64,000 bases of DNA from Ambrosia x helenae (GCA_030844895.1 CM061233.1:32360310-32424309), one strand, 5' to 3'; shown: positions 20,645 through 32,624, numbered from the stretch's first letter. Numbers and translations are program-made. Notes: generated from the sequence alone by a model not told the origin.

Positions 20645-23600
20645 GGAGCTTCAGTTGGCCCTATTAGCAGTCTCTGGATTGTTGATAGTGGAGCTTCAGG
20701 CCACATGACGGGGGATTTGGCGTTGCTGTTCGATGTGAAGAATATTAATGGAGGATATGTTGCGTTCGCGGGAAATAAAGGAGGTTATATCACGATGGAA
20801 GGAAGTGTGAGTAACGGGATTGTGACTTTCGAGCGGATATCTTATGTCAAACAGATAGACTATAATCTGTTGAGCGTCAGTCAAATATGCGATAAACAAT
20901 TTTCTGTGCATTTTGATGACAAATCCTGCTACATACTTAAACCGGGCTTCAAGATTCCAAAGGAGTGGGTTATGTTGATGGCACCTCGAGTCAACAATCT
21001 TTACATTCTTGATATGTCCAAGGCAATGACACCACAGGGACAGATAACATGCTTTCTATCCAAGGCGACCGAAAAAGAATCGATAATGTGGCACCGCAGG
21101 ATGGGGCACATTCATCTGAGGAAAATGAATCAGTTAGTGAGAAATGGACTTGTCGATGGAGTAAACGTGAAACATTTCCATCTGAACGACAAGTGTGTGA
21201 GCTGCATGAAAGGCAAACAACACAGACAATCCCATAAAGTGAAGAAGGTTAACTCTGTTGAGATGCCGCTTGAGCGATTGCACATGGACCTTTTTGGACC
21301 GGTCAAGCGCAAAAGTCATCTTGGAGAGCTTTATTGTTTAGTCGTCACTGATGACTATTCACGATTCTCATGGGTGATGTGTTTGAAGAACAAAAGCGAC
21401 ACTTTTACAAACTTACAAGTTCTGTTCACTCGGCTGGAGAATATTTACAATTTGAAGATCAAAAGGATCAGGAGTGACAACGGGACGGAGTTTAAAAATG
21501 CAAAGATGGATGAACTTTGTGAAAGCAAAGGGATTCATCATGAATATTCAGCTCCGTATACCCCGCAACAGAACGGTGTTGCTGAAAGAAAGAATAGGAC
21601 TCTGATTGAGGCTGCAAGAACGATGCTCGCTGACTCAAATCTTCCAGTAATGTTCTGGAACGAGGCGATTTATGCAGCAAACTATACATTAAATCGGGTT
21701 ATGACAGTGAAGAAGTTTGGAAAAACATCTTATGAGCTGTTACACCGACGAAAGCCCAATTTAGAGTATCTAGAACCATTTGGGGCGCCATGTACGATGT
21801 TGAATCCAAGCGAGAAGTTTAGTCCTAAAGCTGAAGAGGGATATTTTGTTGGATATGCAACCCCGCTCAAACGGGTATTCAACAAGAGAACTCGTCAAGT
21901 GGAGGATTGGGCTAACGTGGAAGTTCAACGATACACACAAAATTTGCAAGGCACGGGCCCTGATTGGATGTTTGATTACAAAGATTTCTTTGAATCATTC
22001 AATCTAGATAGCCTGGTTGAAGAAGCTGTGATCAGATTACTTTACGAATGTGAAAACGCGGCAACTTCACCGTTGATGCGTCCAATTACCGTAAACCCCC
22101 CACCAGCTTCTAGTGATACCAGTGCTCCTACACAAGAAGAAGAGTTGTTTCAAGAAGCTTCAACTTCATTAGACACTTCAGAATCTGAAGATGAACAATT
22201 TGAAGAAGCTGTTCTTGAAAATGCAGAAGATTTAGAAGAGCAAACTGTGAACCCAGCTCCAAATCCAGATGTTGCTTCATCATCTAACACGGGTAATGAT
22301 CAGGATGCTGTAGAGAACTTGACTGCTCAGACGGGAGTGATTGTACCTGTTAATCCGGAATCTCGGATTCATCGTATTCACCCGCTGGAGCAAGTAATCG
22401 GAGATCCTGGTAGTGGAGTGATGACCAGAGGGCAGCTTAAAAGCGTTAATACGCCAGAGAGTTTTGGTGCTTTAGCATTGTATGCCAAAATTCAGAAATC
22501 TGGTGACCAAAATGATTGGTCGTTTGCATGTTATGTGTCCCAAGTAGAGCCAAGGACATACAAAGACGCTTTGCAAGAAGATGCCTGGGTTGAGGCAATG
22601 CAGGAAGAGTTATTGCAATTCCAGAAATTGGGAGTCTGGACGCTCACAGATTTGCCGCCGGGACGAAAGAAAATTGGCACTAAGTGGGTGTTTAAGTGCA
22701 AGAAAGGATGATCGTGGAGTTATTGTAAGGAACAAAGCCAGATTGGTTGTGCAGGGTTTCCATCAGATTGAAGGAATTGATTACAACGAAATCTATGCAC
22801 CAGTAGCACGAATGGAAGCTATTCGGATGTTCCTTGCGTTTGCTTCGTATAAGAAATTCAAAGTCTATCAAATGGACGTCAAGAGCGCATTTCTGTATGG
22901 TAAAGTCAAGGAGGAGGTTTATGTCGGGCAACCACCGGGCTTTGAGGACCCAATCCACCGGGACAAGGTCTACGTGCTGAACAAAGCTTTATATGGTTTG
23001 CACCAGGCTCCAAGACAGTGGTACGAGGAGCTAAGTACATACCTCATCTCCAAAGGATTCAAGCGCGGCCTCGTCGATTGTACCCTCTTTACGAAGAAGA
23101 CGGGAGATGACTTGCTTCTAGTACAGATTTACGTTGATGATATTATATTTGGTTCAACTAACGAACTCTTGTGCAGGGAATTTGAAACTGTTATGCAGGA
23201 GAAGTTCGAAATGAGCGCTATGGGAGAAATGCAGTTTTTCCTCGGCTTACAGGTGGATCAAAGACCCGACGGGATCTTCATTCACCAGACGAAATATGTT
23301 GCCGACATCTTGAGCCGATTCCAGATGGAGGATTCTAAGCCGATGGATACCCCGATACAACCCAATCACGGGATTGGAGTGGACGCTAAGGGGGAGCTGA
23401 CAGACCCATTTACATACAGAGCAATCATCGGATCTCTGATGTATTTGACAGCGTCTCGACCAGATATTATGTATGCAACGTGTCTCTGTGCGCGTTACCA
23501 ATCGAAGCCGAAACAAAGTCATCTGACGGCGGTCAAGCGTATCCTTCGATATCTGAAGGGTTGTCCATCAAAAGGACTTTGGTACCCTAATGATGATGAT

Positions 23601-24076
23601 TTTGATTTTATTGCTTTTAGTGATGCAGATTGGGGCGGCTGTGACAAAGACAGCAAATCAACAACAGCCGGTTGCCAGTTTTTAGGGAGCAGGTTAATTA
23701 CCTGGCAATGCAAGAAACAGACTTCCGTCGCACTGTCTACATGTGAAGCCGAGTACATTTCAGCCTCGAGTTGCTGTTCGCAAGTGCTCTGGATCCAACA
23801 ACAGATGGTCGATTACGGTTTGCAGTTTCTTAAAACCCCTATACACTGTGACAACGAAGCCGCAATTGCTTAACTAAAAATACTGAAAATCATTCTAAAG
23901 CTAAACATATCCGGATTAAATATCATTTTATCCGTGATTGTTATGCTAAGGAATTGATTGACATGGTCAAAATCCATACTGACTACCAACGTGCAGATTT
24001 GTTTACAAAAGCTTTTGACAGATCCCGCTTTGAATATCTTTTGAAAGTAAACAATATAAAGGAAAAACAGGACTAA
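20645..24076 (+). pseudogene. pol: Element B pol with two frameshifts
   Basis: Protease (IVDSGASGHMTGD, about residues 9-21), pre-integrase zinc segment (HRRMGHIH ... CVSCMKGK), integrase core (VTDDYSRF, RSDNGTEF, and a conserved QQNGVAERKNR block), a variable acidic linker, RVT_2 reverse transcriptase with YVDD at 23130-23141, and RNase H (SDADWGG, STCEAEY, CDNEAA), ending KEKQD. An extra base in an A run at 22703-22705 shifts the frame at the start of RT, and a missing base near 23870 shifts it within RNase H. Everything else is open, so the damage is minimal and recent. No shared ATG exists at the start; the coding part begins right after the conserved TGTGCAG. Confidence 0.93.
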
Positions 24077-25857
24077 TCGGCTCCTCGGTTTATCATTTTT
24101 CGTTTTTAGTTTTAGTTTTAAATTTTTGCTAATTGGGAATTTCTCTTTGCTAATTGGGAATTTCTCTTTACTATCATAATCCTCAAAGAAGTTGATGCTT
24201 TCGAGGGGGTTGTTTAATCCTCAAAGAAGTTGATGCTTTCAAGTGGATTGTTTCTTTCAAATTTTTTTTGTTTTTGCTTTTCAGAAAATTAAAAACCCAA
24301 AAATATGTTCTTTATTTTAGGGGGAGTCATTTTATCAGAAAAACCAAAAACATTGAAAAATTTTCAAAATACCTAAAAATTAAAAACCCAAAATATTTCT
24401 TTATTTTAGGGGGAGTCAAAAACAAAAAACATTGAAAAATTTTCAAAATACTAAAAATTAGAAAAACCCAAAATGATTTCCTGGATAAAAAGAGGAAATG
24501 ATAGTACATCAGTGGGGATCTGACACAGGCTAAAGAATTGTATAGTTTTAATGAGATGTATGTTGATTACGTGTGATATGCTGATAGGCTTCGTAGACTT
24601 TATATTGCGTGCATTAGTGATACAAACATAACAAACTACGCGTTTGTGGATGAACACCTCATGGGCATATGGTCTTAGTACCGTAATTTCGTTTGATAGG
24701 GTGTTTGTACAAAACTCGGAGGTTTAGGGTCGTTATGTTATTAGTTGTCTGGGGATAGCCTCTCTGATCTTCTGCTGTAAGTCATTACGGACCTAGATCA
24801 GACAGGATGTCTTTATAAAGAGCTTTATGCCAAAACCTAAAGTTACCGAATTGAGGAACTTTCCATGTTATATGATGATCAAAGATTATCTATAATATCG
24901 TATTGATCATTGATGCAAATCATGATTAATATCAGTCCTCAACCTGGTATGGTGCATATGTTACTTTGCTGCATTAATTTGCTGACCTGTATACCTCTAT
25001 GCATTATATCTTGTACAATTACAGACGACGAAAGCATAATCACGCTTTACAATGAGTCTTTGTGCAGATTACTTCTTGATACGGGAGTATGTCGTGTGTG
25101 TGGGAACCACAATGTGTTAGTCTAATACATCTAATTCGTATCATTTTAAAGCATTGCGTAATTGTCTGCATGTGAGCTTATGTGGACAACAATATCAGCA
25201 ATTGCCGTGTCACATATTGTTCTCTAATGATAATATTGAAACAGATCAACGCTGTGTTCAGATTTCTCAGAAAACTGATATGATCCTCTTACCGGAAATC
25301 ACAAAAAGTTTACTGCTTTCATTTACTTTGATGCATTTTACTTTGTTGCATTTTACTTTTATTGTCAAAAAGTTACAAAATCCAAAAAGATTTTAGGTGT
25401 GTTTTGATATAAATTTCAGAAAATCCAAAAGATTTGCATTTCTGCTTTATTTTTGATATCCGGGGATGCTTGATGGTCAATTTCTGAGATTTGATAACAC
25501 CATCTGGACTTTGTACATTCAAAATGTGAAAATTTGAGTTTTGGAAGCTTAACGGATTGAAAAATGTTGAACGGGATTCGAATTCGTGATTTGGCGAAAT
25601 TTTCAGATTTTTCCATTTCACATTCGCCCCTTAATTGGGTCGAATGTGGAAAAATCATCTCATTCGGCCGTTTTTATTTTGGGCGAAGGTGGATTTTTCA
25701 CTTCCGGGTGAGATTTCCACTTCCGGGTACCAGGTTTCACCTTCGGGTCTTCAAAAAGGGGCGAAGGTGGCCTACTTCTACATTCGTGTCTTTAATTAGG
25801 GGCGAATGTGGATTTTACCCACATTCGTCCACTTGAAACCGGTCGAACGTGGAACCC
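24077..25857 (+). other. Element B pol-ORF3 spacer, upstream part
   Basis: No convincing gene. Contents: tandem copies of GCTAATTGGGAATTTCTCTT (24128-24170) and of an ATCCTCAAAGAAGTTGATGC unit (24178-24245); two internal polypurine tracts TTTTAGGGGGAGTCA at 24315-24329 and 24404-24418; the four-copy conserved block at 24651-24700; a stretch to about 25130 nearly identical to element C rather than D; then a TTCG/CGAA motif array at 25620-25855 leading to a TATA box. The small hydrophobic frame at 24910-25125 is kept in C but broken in D. Confidence 0.65.
24315..24418 (+). repeat. Paired internal polypurine tracts
   Basis: TTTTAGGGGGAGTCA occurs at 24315-24329 and 24404-24418, each followed by related AAAACATTGAAAAATTTTC text. 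D keeps one clear copy at 57470-57481. Multiple polypurine tracts are a recalled Sirevirus trait. Confidence 0.6.
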
Positions 25858-25865
25858 TATAAATA
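25858..25865 (+). promoter_or_regulatory. Putative ORF3 promoter TATA box, element B
   Basis: TATAAATA directly follows an array of eight or more TTCG/CGAA motifs (25620-25855), the same arrangement as the LTR U3. The counterpart positions in D (58857-58867) and C (37000-36991, minus) also have TATA boxes after motif arrays. The distance to the conserved donor is 143 bp here and 145 bp in both others. Confidence 0.5.
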
Positions 25866-26000
25866 CATCAGTCACCTTCGAGTTCTTCATTCTGATATTT
25901 TTCAAATTTTCTGTCATAACAAGACCTTGTTGCTTGTGTTTTCTTGACTCACTGATTTGTTCCTTTGTTATTGCTGATCATTTTAAGAATAATCTTGCAG

Positions 26001-26586
26001 GTAATGGACTTCGTAACAGTTCTGAATCATCGATTCAAGAACACGACCTAGGGTTTCATAACTGGGGATTTTTGATGTTTATTGATGAATGATTTTGATT
26101 GCCGATCAATTTACATAGGTTTTAGGGGGAGATGATGGAAGGAATTAGGATAAAAACGTGTTTAGATGATAATTTTGATCGATTGAACACAAAGAACCCT
26201 AATTCCATTTGAAAACCTATGTAAACTGATGTTTTGATAAAATTGGTTATAAATGAGTGTTAGTCGGCCTTGTTAGTATGTTTCAGAATCAAAATTACGG
26301 ATTAAAACAAACATGGCAAAATTTTAAATTTTTGGGGGAAAACTTTCCACCTTCGGTTGGTTAAACCGGGCGAAAGTGGAACGGTGGACGAAGGTGACAC
26401 AAATGTGGACGAATGTGACTTTTATTAAGAACTTTTTCACTTTCGTCCATAATTATCTACCTTCGACCACAAAATCTCACATTCGGCCAATCCAAAAGGG
26501 GCGAATGTGCAGATCAGTTTTGACCAAAATTTTTATATTTTTGTCGTTTTTGTGTTTTGACGCGTTTTATTGATTTTCATGTGCAG
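26001..26586 (+). other. Putative ORF3 5'-UTR intron, element B
   Basis: CAG|GTAATGG at 26001 and TGTGCAG ending at 26586, immediately before ATGGCTGA. Length 586, against 591 in D and 578 in C. An internal polypurine tract TTTTAGGGGGAG begins 119 bases in (26120). A second motif array fills 26345-26515. Predicted only. Confidence 0.5.
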
Positions 26587-29500
26587 ATGGCTGAACAACC
26601 AGAGAATATTGAAGCTCCAGCAGTGAATGTTGAGACTCCAGCAGAGATAGCTGTTCAAGATCCAGTTCCCGTAGCTGAAACATCTACACCGAGCAGTTGG
26701 TCTTTCGAAAGATCGCACAACTGTTGCGCGTATCTAGGAGACGTGGAGAAGAACACGGAATTTACTGGCATTATTGAGTTTCTGAAGAGGAGCAGGATTG
26801 TACATGCTCTAGCCACACCAACCATCATTTACAAGGACATAATTGAAGATTTTTACCAGAACGCTAAGTATGATTACTGGGATAATCAAACTATCATCAA
26901 GAGCAAGATTCAGGAGATAGATATGTTCTTGACTGAAGCCGACATTCGGGAAGCTTTACAGATTAAGTTCGAAGATAGAGAAGATCCCAGGGAATTGTCG
27001 TGGACAGAACAGAAGGCGTGCTTCTTAAGGATGAAATACAAAGGTCCTATCACTGACGGATCGATGTATAAAGGGAAGCTGGGAGTGCAGTACAAGTACT
27101 TTGCACATGTTCTGATTCATGTCTTTGGATGTGTTAGTGGTGGTTATGACGTGATGAGAAAGAGTTTGAGCTCATTAATGGTTGCGTTGACACTCAACAA
27201 ACCATTTAATGTGTCTGGGATGATACTTGACCACATGTTGGAGATGCTGAAGGGTATAAAGTTTAAGAAGTTCATGTTGTATCCAAGGTTTCTAATGATG
27301 ATCTTTGATTACAAGTATCCAATGCTGAAGAAGGATCCGACAATGATTCTAGGGCAAGATCACATGAATATTAGAACCTTGATGAGGATGAAAGGTTATA
27401 AGGGTGTAGCTGATAATGAGAAACCACCTAACAGGAGATTGTTTGGCGCTTTGGCTCGTCCGGATTACACTGATCCAGGCAAGAACAAAGCTAGACATGA
27501 TGATAGTGACTCAGACAACGACGATCCCTTAGTGTATGCTGATTCAAGCACTAAGCGGAAGCGTCAAGTAGTCAATCCTGGAGCCAAAGGGAAGGGCAAG
27601 GGAAAGGCTATTGATCAGGGAAGCACAAAGCAACAGGCTGCTAGAAAGAAATCGACTGCAAAGAAAGGATCGGGTTTGGTGGATGAAGAGTCTGTGGATT
27701 CGGAAGAAACTGAGGTTGATGAACAGTGGGATTCTGATGACGAGAACGTGAGGACCACCAAACGTAAGGCCACTATGGTTGGTGAGTCTGAATTATTGAA
27801 TCAGTCGATTGAAGAGTCTGAGAGAAGAAGGAAATCAGTTGAAGATGAAGGTTTGGGAGTTGATTTAGCTGAACTGAGTGTTGGAGATACAGTAGTTGTG
27901 AATTTGCCAAAGAAGACAAAGAAACAAAAGACTATGGCAAAGAAGTCTAGTGTGAAAGAACTGAGAGAGAAAGAATTAGCTCAGTTGTTGAAGGGTAAGA
28001 GATTGCCTGATGCTGGAACACCTTCCAAGTTATCTTCACCAGTTGCTAAGAAGCAGAAGAAAGGAAAGGAGGCAGAGACTTTACCAATCGATCAGTTCAA
28101 TATCGATATGGATAAAGTGCTCGATATGTTTACAAAGCCTCAAAAGGAGAAAGCTGTTGAAGTTGAGCCCTCCAGATCAAAGTCAAAGAAAATGACTGTT
28201 GATGACGATGTTATGAAACAGTCAATAAGAAGATGGAGGACATGATGAAAATGCTGATTGCTCAACAAGCTGAAATCACTAAATTCAAGCAGAATGAGGA
28301 GAAGATGCTCCAGATTGTAGTTGCTTCGAAATCGAATCAGGATGAGATAAATGAAAAGATTCAGATGTTAGAAGCTAAGAATGAGAAGCTTGAGAGGAGA
28401 TGTGATAGAAACAAGAACAAGATCAAACTGATCAAGGCTGATAACAAAGAGTTAAAGAAGGAAAACAAACGCTTGTGTGGTTTGATTGAAGAGTTGTATA
28501 GCAGAGCACCCCAGTTGAAAGAGGGTGAAGAAGATGAAGAAGAAGATGATGAACAGAAAGTTGATTATGAGAATCTGATTCTGAGAAAGAAGATGATGAT
28601 GATGAGGATGATGATGGATCGGATAAAAGTGATGATGACAACAATGATGATGATGATGACAATGATGATGATGATGATGGTGCTGAGGGTACAGGGAAGA
28701 AGAAAGGTGATGAGTTTAGCAGTGGAAGTGATCATGAAGGAGGAGATGATACTTCTAAGTATAGTTATGAGAAGAGAACATCACAGAAGAAGAAAGATAC
28801 TGGAGAATCGAGTTCCAAGAAGAAAGGAGGAAATGTAGATTCGGATGAAAGTATCTTTTGGAACGAAAAGGTGAGATCTCTTGTCTGATGATGCTAAACT
28901 GATATACAAGAACATGTTGGAGAAGAGGGAGTGGACCATTGAGTTCACTGGATGCTTCGCTGAAATATTCCAGACTGATGATCTGAGATATGAGCTGGAA
29001 TATGAAGATCCAGATCTTGAGGAAGGGGAACTACCTGCATCTGTGGCGAAAGAAATATTAGATGGTCTCGCACAGAGGGTAGGTAAGACGTTTGAGGAGT
29101 TTATGATGGATGAATCGATTCCTGATATTCCTGAAAAGGATATGGGAAGTCATTCAGATGATGTACAGACTCCAGAAAACAATGAAGTTGAGATTGAAGA
29201 TATTACTCATGAGGAGTTTCCCCAGTATTTCAGAAAAGAAGATGAGAATGAAGTATTTCCTGACTTCACAGAGATACCAAACAAGTCAGCGAAACAAAAA
29301 GCGAAGAGAAGAAGCGAAGAGTTTGTTGAGAAGGTGTTTGGTGATGAAAAGAAAGATTCTTCTAACCAGTCTGATGAGTTGAAGAATTATATGAAGAAGT
29401 TGAAGGAGATGGATGAGAACCGACCTAAACCTGAAGCTCAAGGTAACTTTTATCGTTTTCATAATGCCAAGTTCAAAGGCAGAGCTCTCGGGTGGACTTA

Positions 29501-30248
29501 TCTGGGCAGACTGAAGTGTATTGCTGCGAAATGGGAAACCGGAATTCTGTATTTCAACAGATTCTGTGATTTGCTTACTCTACCGTACTGGGCGGTGAGA
29601 GATTTATGCAGATTTCCAATGTCAGGTGCCGAGGTAAATGGATCGCATGTCGGTTGGTGCGCAGACAAATTGGTTTGGGAGAGTCGCACAAGATGGAACA
29701 GGTTCAAGCCTCAATATCCCAGAAGAAAAGAGCATAGGGATATTGATCCTCAAACCAACATGAAGCGTGTGACTTTGATATATAAAGCACCAAATGTGAT
29801 GAGAAAGATACCATTGATGCCAATGCCACAGCATTTCAGTGCTGATTTCATATTCTGGTATTACGATTGGAGGAAGGCAGAAGCAGTGATTGTGTTGAGG
29901 GATGGAAAGGACAAATACAAGCATGTTCATGTATTTGATCCTATGTGGCTGATAAACTGCACTTTTGAAGACATCATCATGTTGTTCTTTAATCCGATCT
30001 ATTATGAACCAAATGATTTTGCTCAGGCGAGGAAGTACACTCAAGTTGTGGGAGTTTGTTTTGCATATGACATAAATGCAGGAAGCAACTTGGAGGGTAA
30101 ACTTGGCAAGACTGTGAAGATCGCCAATGTATCAAAGCCTGTGAAGAAAACATTCGAGCCGCCAATGACTTCTGAGCAGAAGAAGCAGCTCAGAATAAAA
30201 CTGATGAACAGGACGATGGACTATCAGAGAAAACTATCCAATCAATAG
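26587..30248 (+). pseudogene. Element B ORF3, about 1,200 residues, frameshifted
   Basis: Third gene with no envelope features: no signal peptide and no membrane segment. Start ATG 26587 (MAEQPENI) abuts the predicted acceptor. Layout: conserved N-terminal globular domain (HNCCAYLGDVEKN through KGYKGV, about residues 45-300), faintly like the plant-transposon/env-like proteins often filed as Transposase_32; basic NLS-like KRKRQVV and GKGKGK cluster; linker; coiled coil; Asp/Glu tract; conserved C-terminal domain beginning NFYRFHNAKFKGRALGW and containing a WYYDWRKAEAVIVLRDGKD stretch. It stops about 14 bases before the 3' LTR. Frame breaks occur near 28223 (one base lost), near 28570 and near 28875. 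Differences from D fall mainly in third codon positions, which suggests past protein-level selection. Function unknown. Confidence 0.8.
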
Positions 30249-30250
30249 TC

Positions 30251-30261
30251 GAGGGGGAGTT
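30251..30261 (+). promoter_or_regulatory. Polypurine tract of element B
   Basis: GAGGGGGAGTT directly before the 3' LTR; primes plus-strand DNA synthesis. The D tract is identical. Confidence 0.9.
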
Positions 30262-30797
30262 TGTTGATGCATTTTGCGACTAAGGATTGGATATACATAA
30301 TTAACATATGTTAGTAGATAGCCGAAGGTGTATGGATATGGGCGAAGGTAGATAAACTGGGCGAAGGTGAATCAGGATGGGCGAAGGTAGAACTGGAATG
30401 GACGAAGGTAGAATGGACATAGACAGAAGATCACATTCGACCACTTGCAGTGGGCGAATGTGGAAAATACCCACATTCGACCATCTGTAAGGGGCGAATG
30501 TGCAGAGGCTATATATAGTTTTTGAGTTTTTGATTATGTAAGAGAGTTATCATTTGTGTCCAGGTTCAGTTCAGGTTTAGGAGTGTTTTTGAGAAAGTGT
30601 CTTTGTGATTCTAGATTAACATAAACAGTGTAAATGCTTATTGATTGAAAGTTAATCTATGAAAATGATATTGAAAATGATCTTGATTGTGTCGTGATTT
30701 GTATCTTATCAATTTGTTCAGATCTAGGGTTTCCGCACCTAGATTTGTGACTTGTATGATCATAGAATCCTGTTTTAGATAAAATCCAACGCTCACA
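30262..30797 (+). repeat. 3' LTR of element B
   Basis: 536 bp, two differences by eye from the 5' LTR (C/A in the U3 motif array and A/G near the start of U5). TATA at 30509-30518. Confidence 0.93.
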
Positions 30798-31216
30798 CAA
30801 CGGACTAATATATATGTATGTTAACTTGTCAAAACATATAGTTCTCGTTTATTACAATCTTGATAACTTGAACTTTTTGTCGCGTTTAAAGACTATAAAT
30901 TGTATTGGGTTTTTGTTTGTCTATTGTTGTTTTGGATAAAATAGACCGACTTGCTTGTCTGTTTTCTTACAAAAACAGAGGAAACTCTGCCCAATTTTTT
31001 TTATAAAATATAAGAAACGTACGGATGGTCCAAACCTATTATTTCGTACAAAAGAGGCTATGCTTTACAAATAGACGCTAGTCCAACACTTTATTTTCGA
31101 CATGACATAAAAACGTGCATAAATAAACATAATGCATATATTATCGGTATTCAAACAAACTAAAACGCGAATCATGTTACGCGTACATTATTTTCACTAG
31201 TCTAAATGCTCCTTTT
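30798..31216 (+). mobile_element. Ty3-type LTR E1, right part up to the gap
   Basis: Continues E1 after element B. It shares CAGAGGAAACTCTGCCC (30976-30992) with the solo LTR at the same relative place. No coding sequence; truncated by the assembly gap. Confidence 0.65.
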
Positions 31217-31316
31217 NNNNNNNNNNNNNNNNNNNNNNNNNNNNNNNNNNNNNNNNNNNNNNNNNNNNNNNNNNNNNNNNNNNNNNNNNNNNNNNNNNNN
31301 NNNNNNNNNNNNNNNN
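31217..31316. other. Assembly gap, 100 N
   Basis: Exactly 100 undetermined bases, the usual placeholder for a gap of unknown length. The left part of C, the end of E1 and the 5' part of H should lie here or be misjoined. Confidence 0.97.
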
Positions 31317-31319
31317 GCA

Positions 31320-32028
31320 CTTACTATGCCGTGGGATCAAGTCAAGGAGATAATGAAAGATGAATTTTTGCCCACGAAACGAGGTCAAGAAATTAGAAGA
31401 CGAGTTCCACGCCCTTGCTCAGGATAGTGGGGAAAACCTTGCCTACAATACCCGCTTTCACGAGCTTAGCTTATTGTTACCCCACAAAGTCACTCCCCTG
31501 CCGGTAGCCATCGAGAAGTACATCGGTGGTCTGCCATGCAAATCCAGATACGGTGTGGGGAAGGATCCTGCCACCTTGGAGGAAGCCAAACGTTTAGCAG
31601 CTACCTTAACTGATAATCACGTAAAGAACGGGACCTTAGTTCGGAAAGGCAATAAAACAAGTATTGTCGCCGCGGTAACCACTGAGAAACCAGAAACGTA
31701 AGACCAGGGATCCTGATGCAAGCCTCACTCCACAAGCTTCTAAGAAGAAAACCTTATACAGGAAACCACCCATTATGTAATTACCTGCAACCGACATCAT
31801 CCCACTGCTTCAGCGTGTCGCTTGTGCACCAATTGTGGAAGGTATGGCCATCTGGTCAACACGTGTCGTGAGACCCCAAATCCAAATGCCAACCAAACCA
31901 CCAACCCTGCCCAAGCTGCTAACCTAATCAATACAAACTATGGTCAATGCTATGAATGTGGAGACCCAAATCACTTTCGTAACCGATGCCCTAAACTAAA
32001 CAGAGATCAAGACCCTCCAGCTACCTAA
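31320..32028 (+). pseudogene. Ty3-type gag remnant of element H
   Basis: Resembles the Retrotrans_gag domain of Ty3/gypsy elements (PWDQVKEIMKDEF ... LEDEFHALAQDSGENL ... YNTRFHELSLLLPHKVTP ... IGGLP), followed by two CCHC knuckles, CTNCGRYGHLVNTC (near 31822-31866) and CYECGDPNHFRNRC (near 31951-31992). A frameshift lies near 31365 and a stop at 31699-31701. The N-terminus is missing in the gap. No protease or RT follows. Confidence 0.82.
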
Positions 32029-32503
32029 CCGCAAGTCTCACCATTTGACTATTGGTTGCTTTTATTCTATGTATTGACGCTATTTGATTCAAGTAATAAA
32101 ATTCAAGTATTATCATAACATCTGTGTGCATGTTTGTCTGAATGTGAACTAATTGCTATATCTATATCTATAATTATACTTGCTTGTACAACAATTAGTT
32201 AACTACCAAACAACCAGCTTAACGATTAGTAGAGGTCATCATGTCTTTCCAACAGTCGGGAGAGGCCCTACCACCTGCTCAACGACTGGCGGAGACTATC
32301 AGACCTGCTTAACAATCGGTAAAGTCAAAAAGGACGCAAACCCTAATGTAAGATAAAATTGGTAATTACGGTCCGGAACGTAATCATGAATTTACAGGTA
32401 CATTAAGGTAGTGTGAAATTTTATCAAGGTTTTCAGTAGTTGGCCAATCGTAAACCTAGTGTTTCTCTTAACTTCGGACGAAGTTCCTAATAGTAGGGGA
32501 GAC
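32029..32503 (+). other. Element H untranslated stretch and polypurine tract
   Basis: No gene seen. Contains three related ~45-bp segments near 32215-32325 (CAACGATTAG/ACGACTGG plus GTAGAGGTC/GGAGACTATC) and ends in a purine run before the LTR. Confidence 0.55.
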
Positions 32504-32624
32504 TGTAACAGTTCACGCTTAAATAATTGTACGTTACGGATTTTTAAACGACAAGTTTTATTTTCGGATGACATTTTTGAACCCCTACACAATGATAACT
32601 ATTCATACATATATTTTATTTATA

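Larger units (their letters stand above)
15391..30797 (+). mobile_element. Structurally complete Sirevirus-like element B
   Basis: Two 536-bp LTRs, differing at about two sites by eye, bound gag, pol, spacer and ORF3. So few LTR differences imply a recent insertion. The primer site (15930-15941) and polypurine tract (30251-30261) are intact. Gag is fully open; pol has two one-base indels and ORF3 has about three, so B is not autonomous as sequenced unless some of these are assembly errors in homopolymers. B lies in LTR E1. The 7-mer AACGGAC abuts the 5' LTR directly but is one base away from the 3' LTR end. Gag, pol and ORF3 resemble D most, but part of the spacer resembles C. Confidence 0.93.

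Noticed and set aside
20621..20645. Stop-codon read-through or frameshift as the route to pol
   Set aside because: The spacer between gag TAA and pol differs by one base between B and the other copies, and no slippery site or readthrough context is shared.
24910..25125. Small hydrophobic Cys-rich frame in the B spacer, also in C (37618-37884)
   Set aside because: B and C are nearly identical here at DNA level, so conservation is uninformative, and D has an early stop. No evidence of a gene.
28432..28662. Poly-Ser frame opposite ORF3
   Set aside because: Antisense reading of the GAT/GAA repeat that encodes the Asp/Glu tract.
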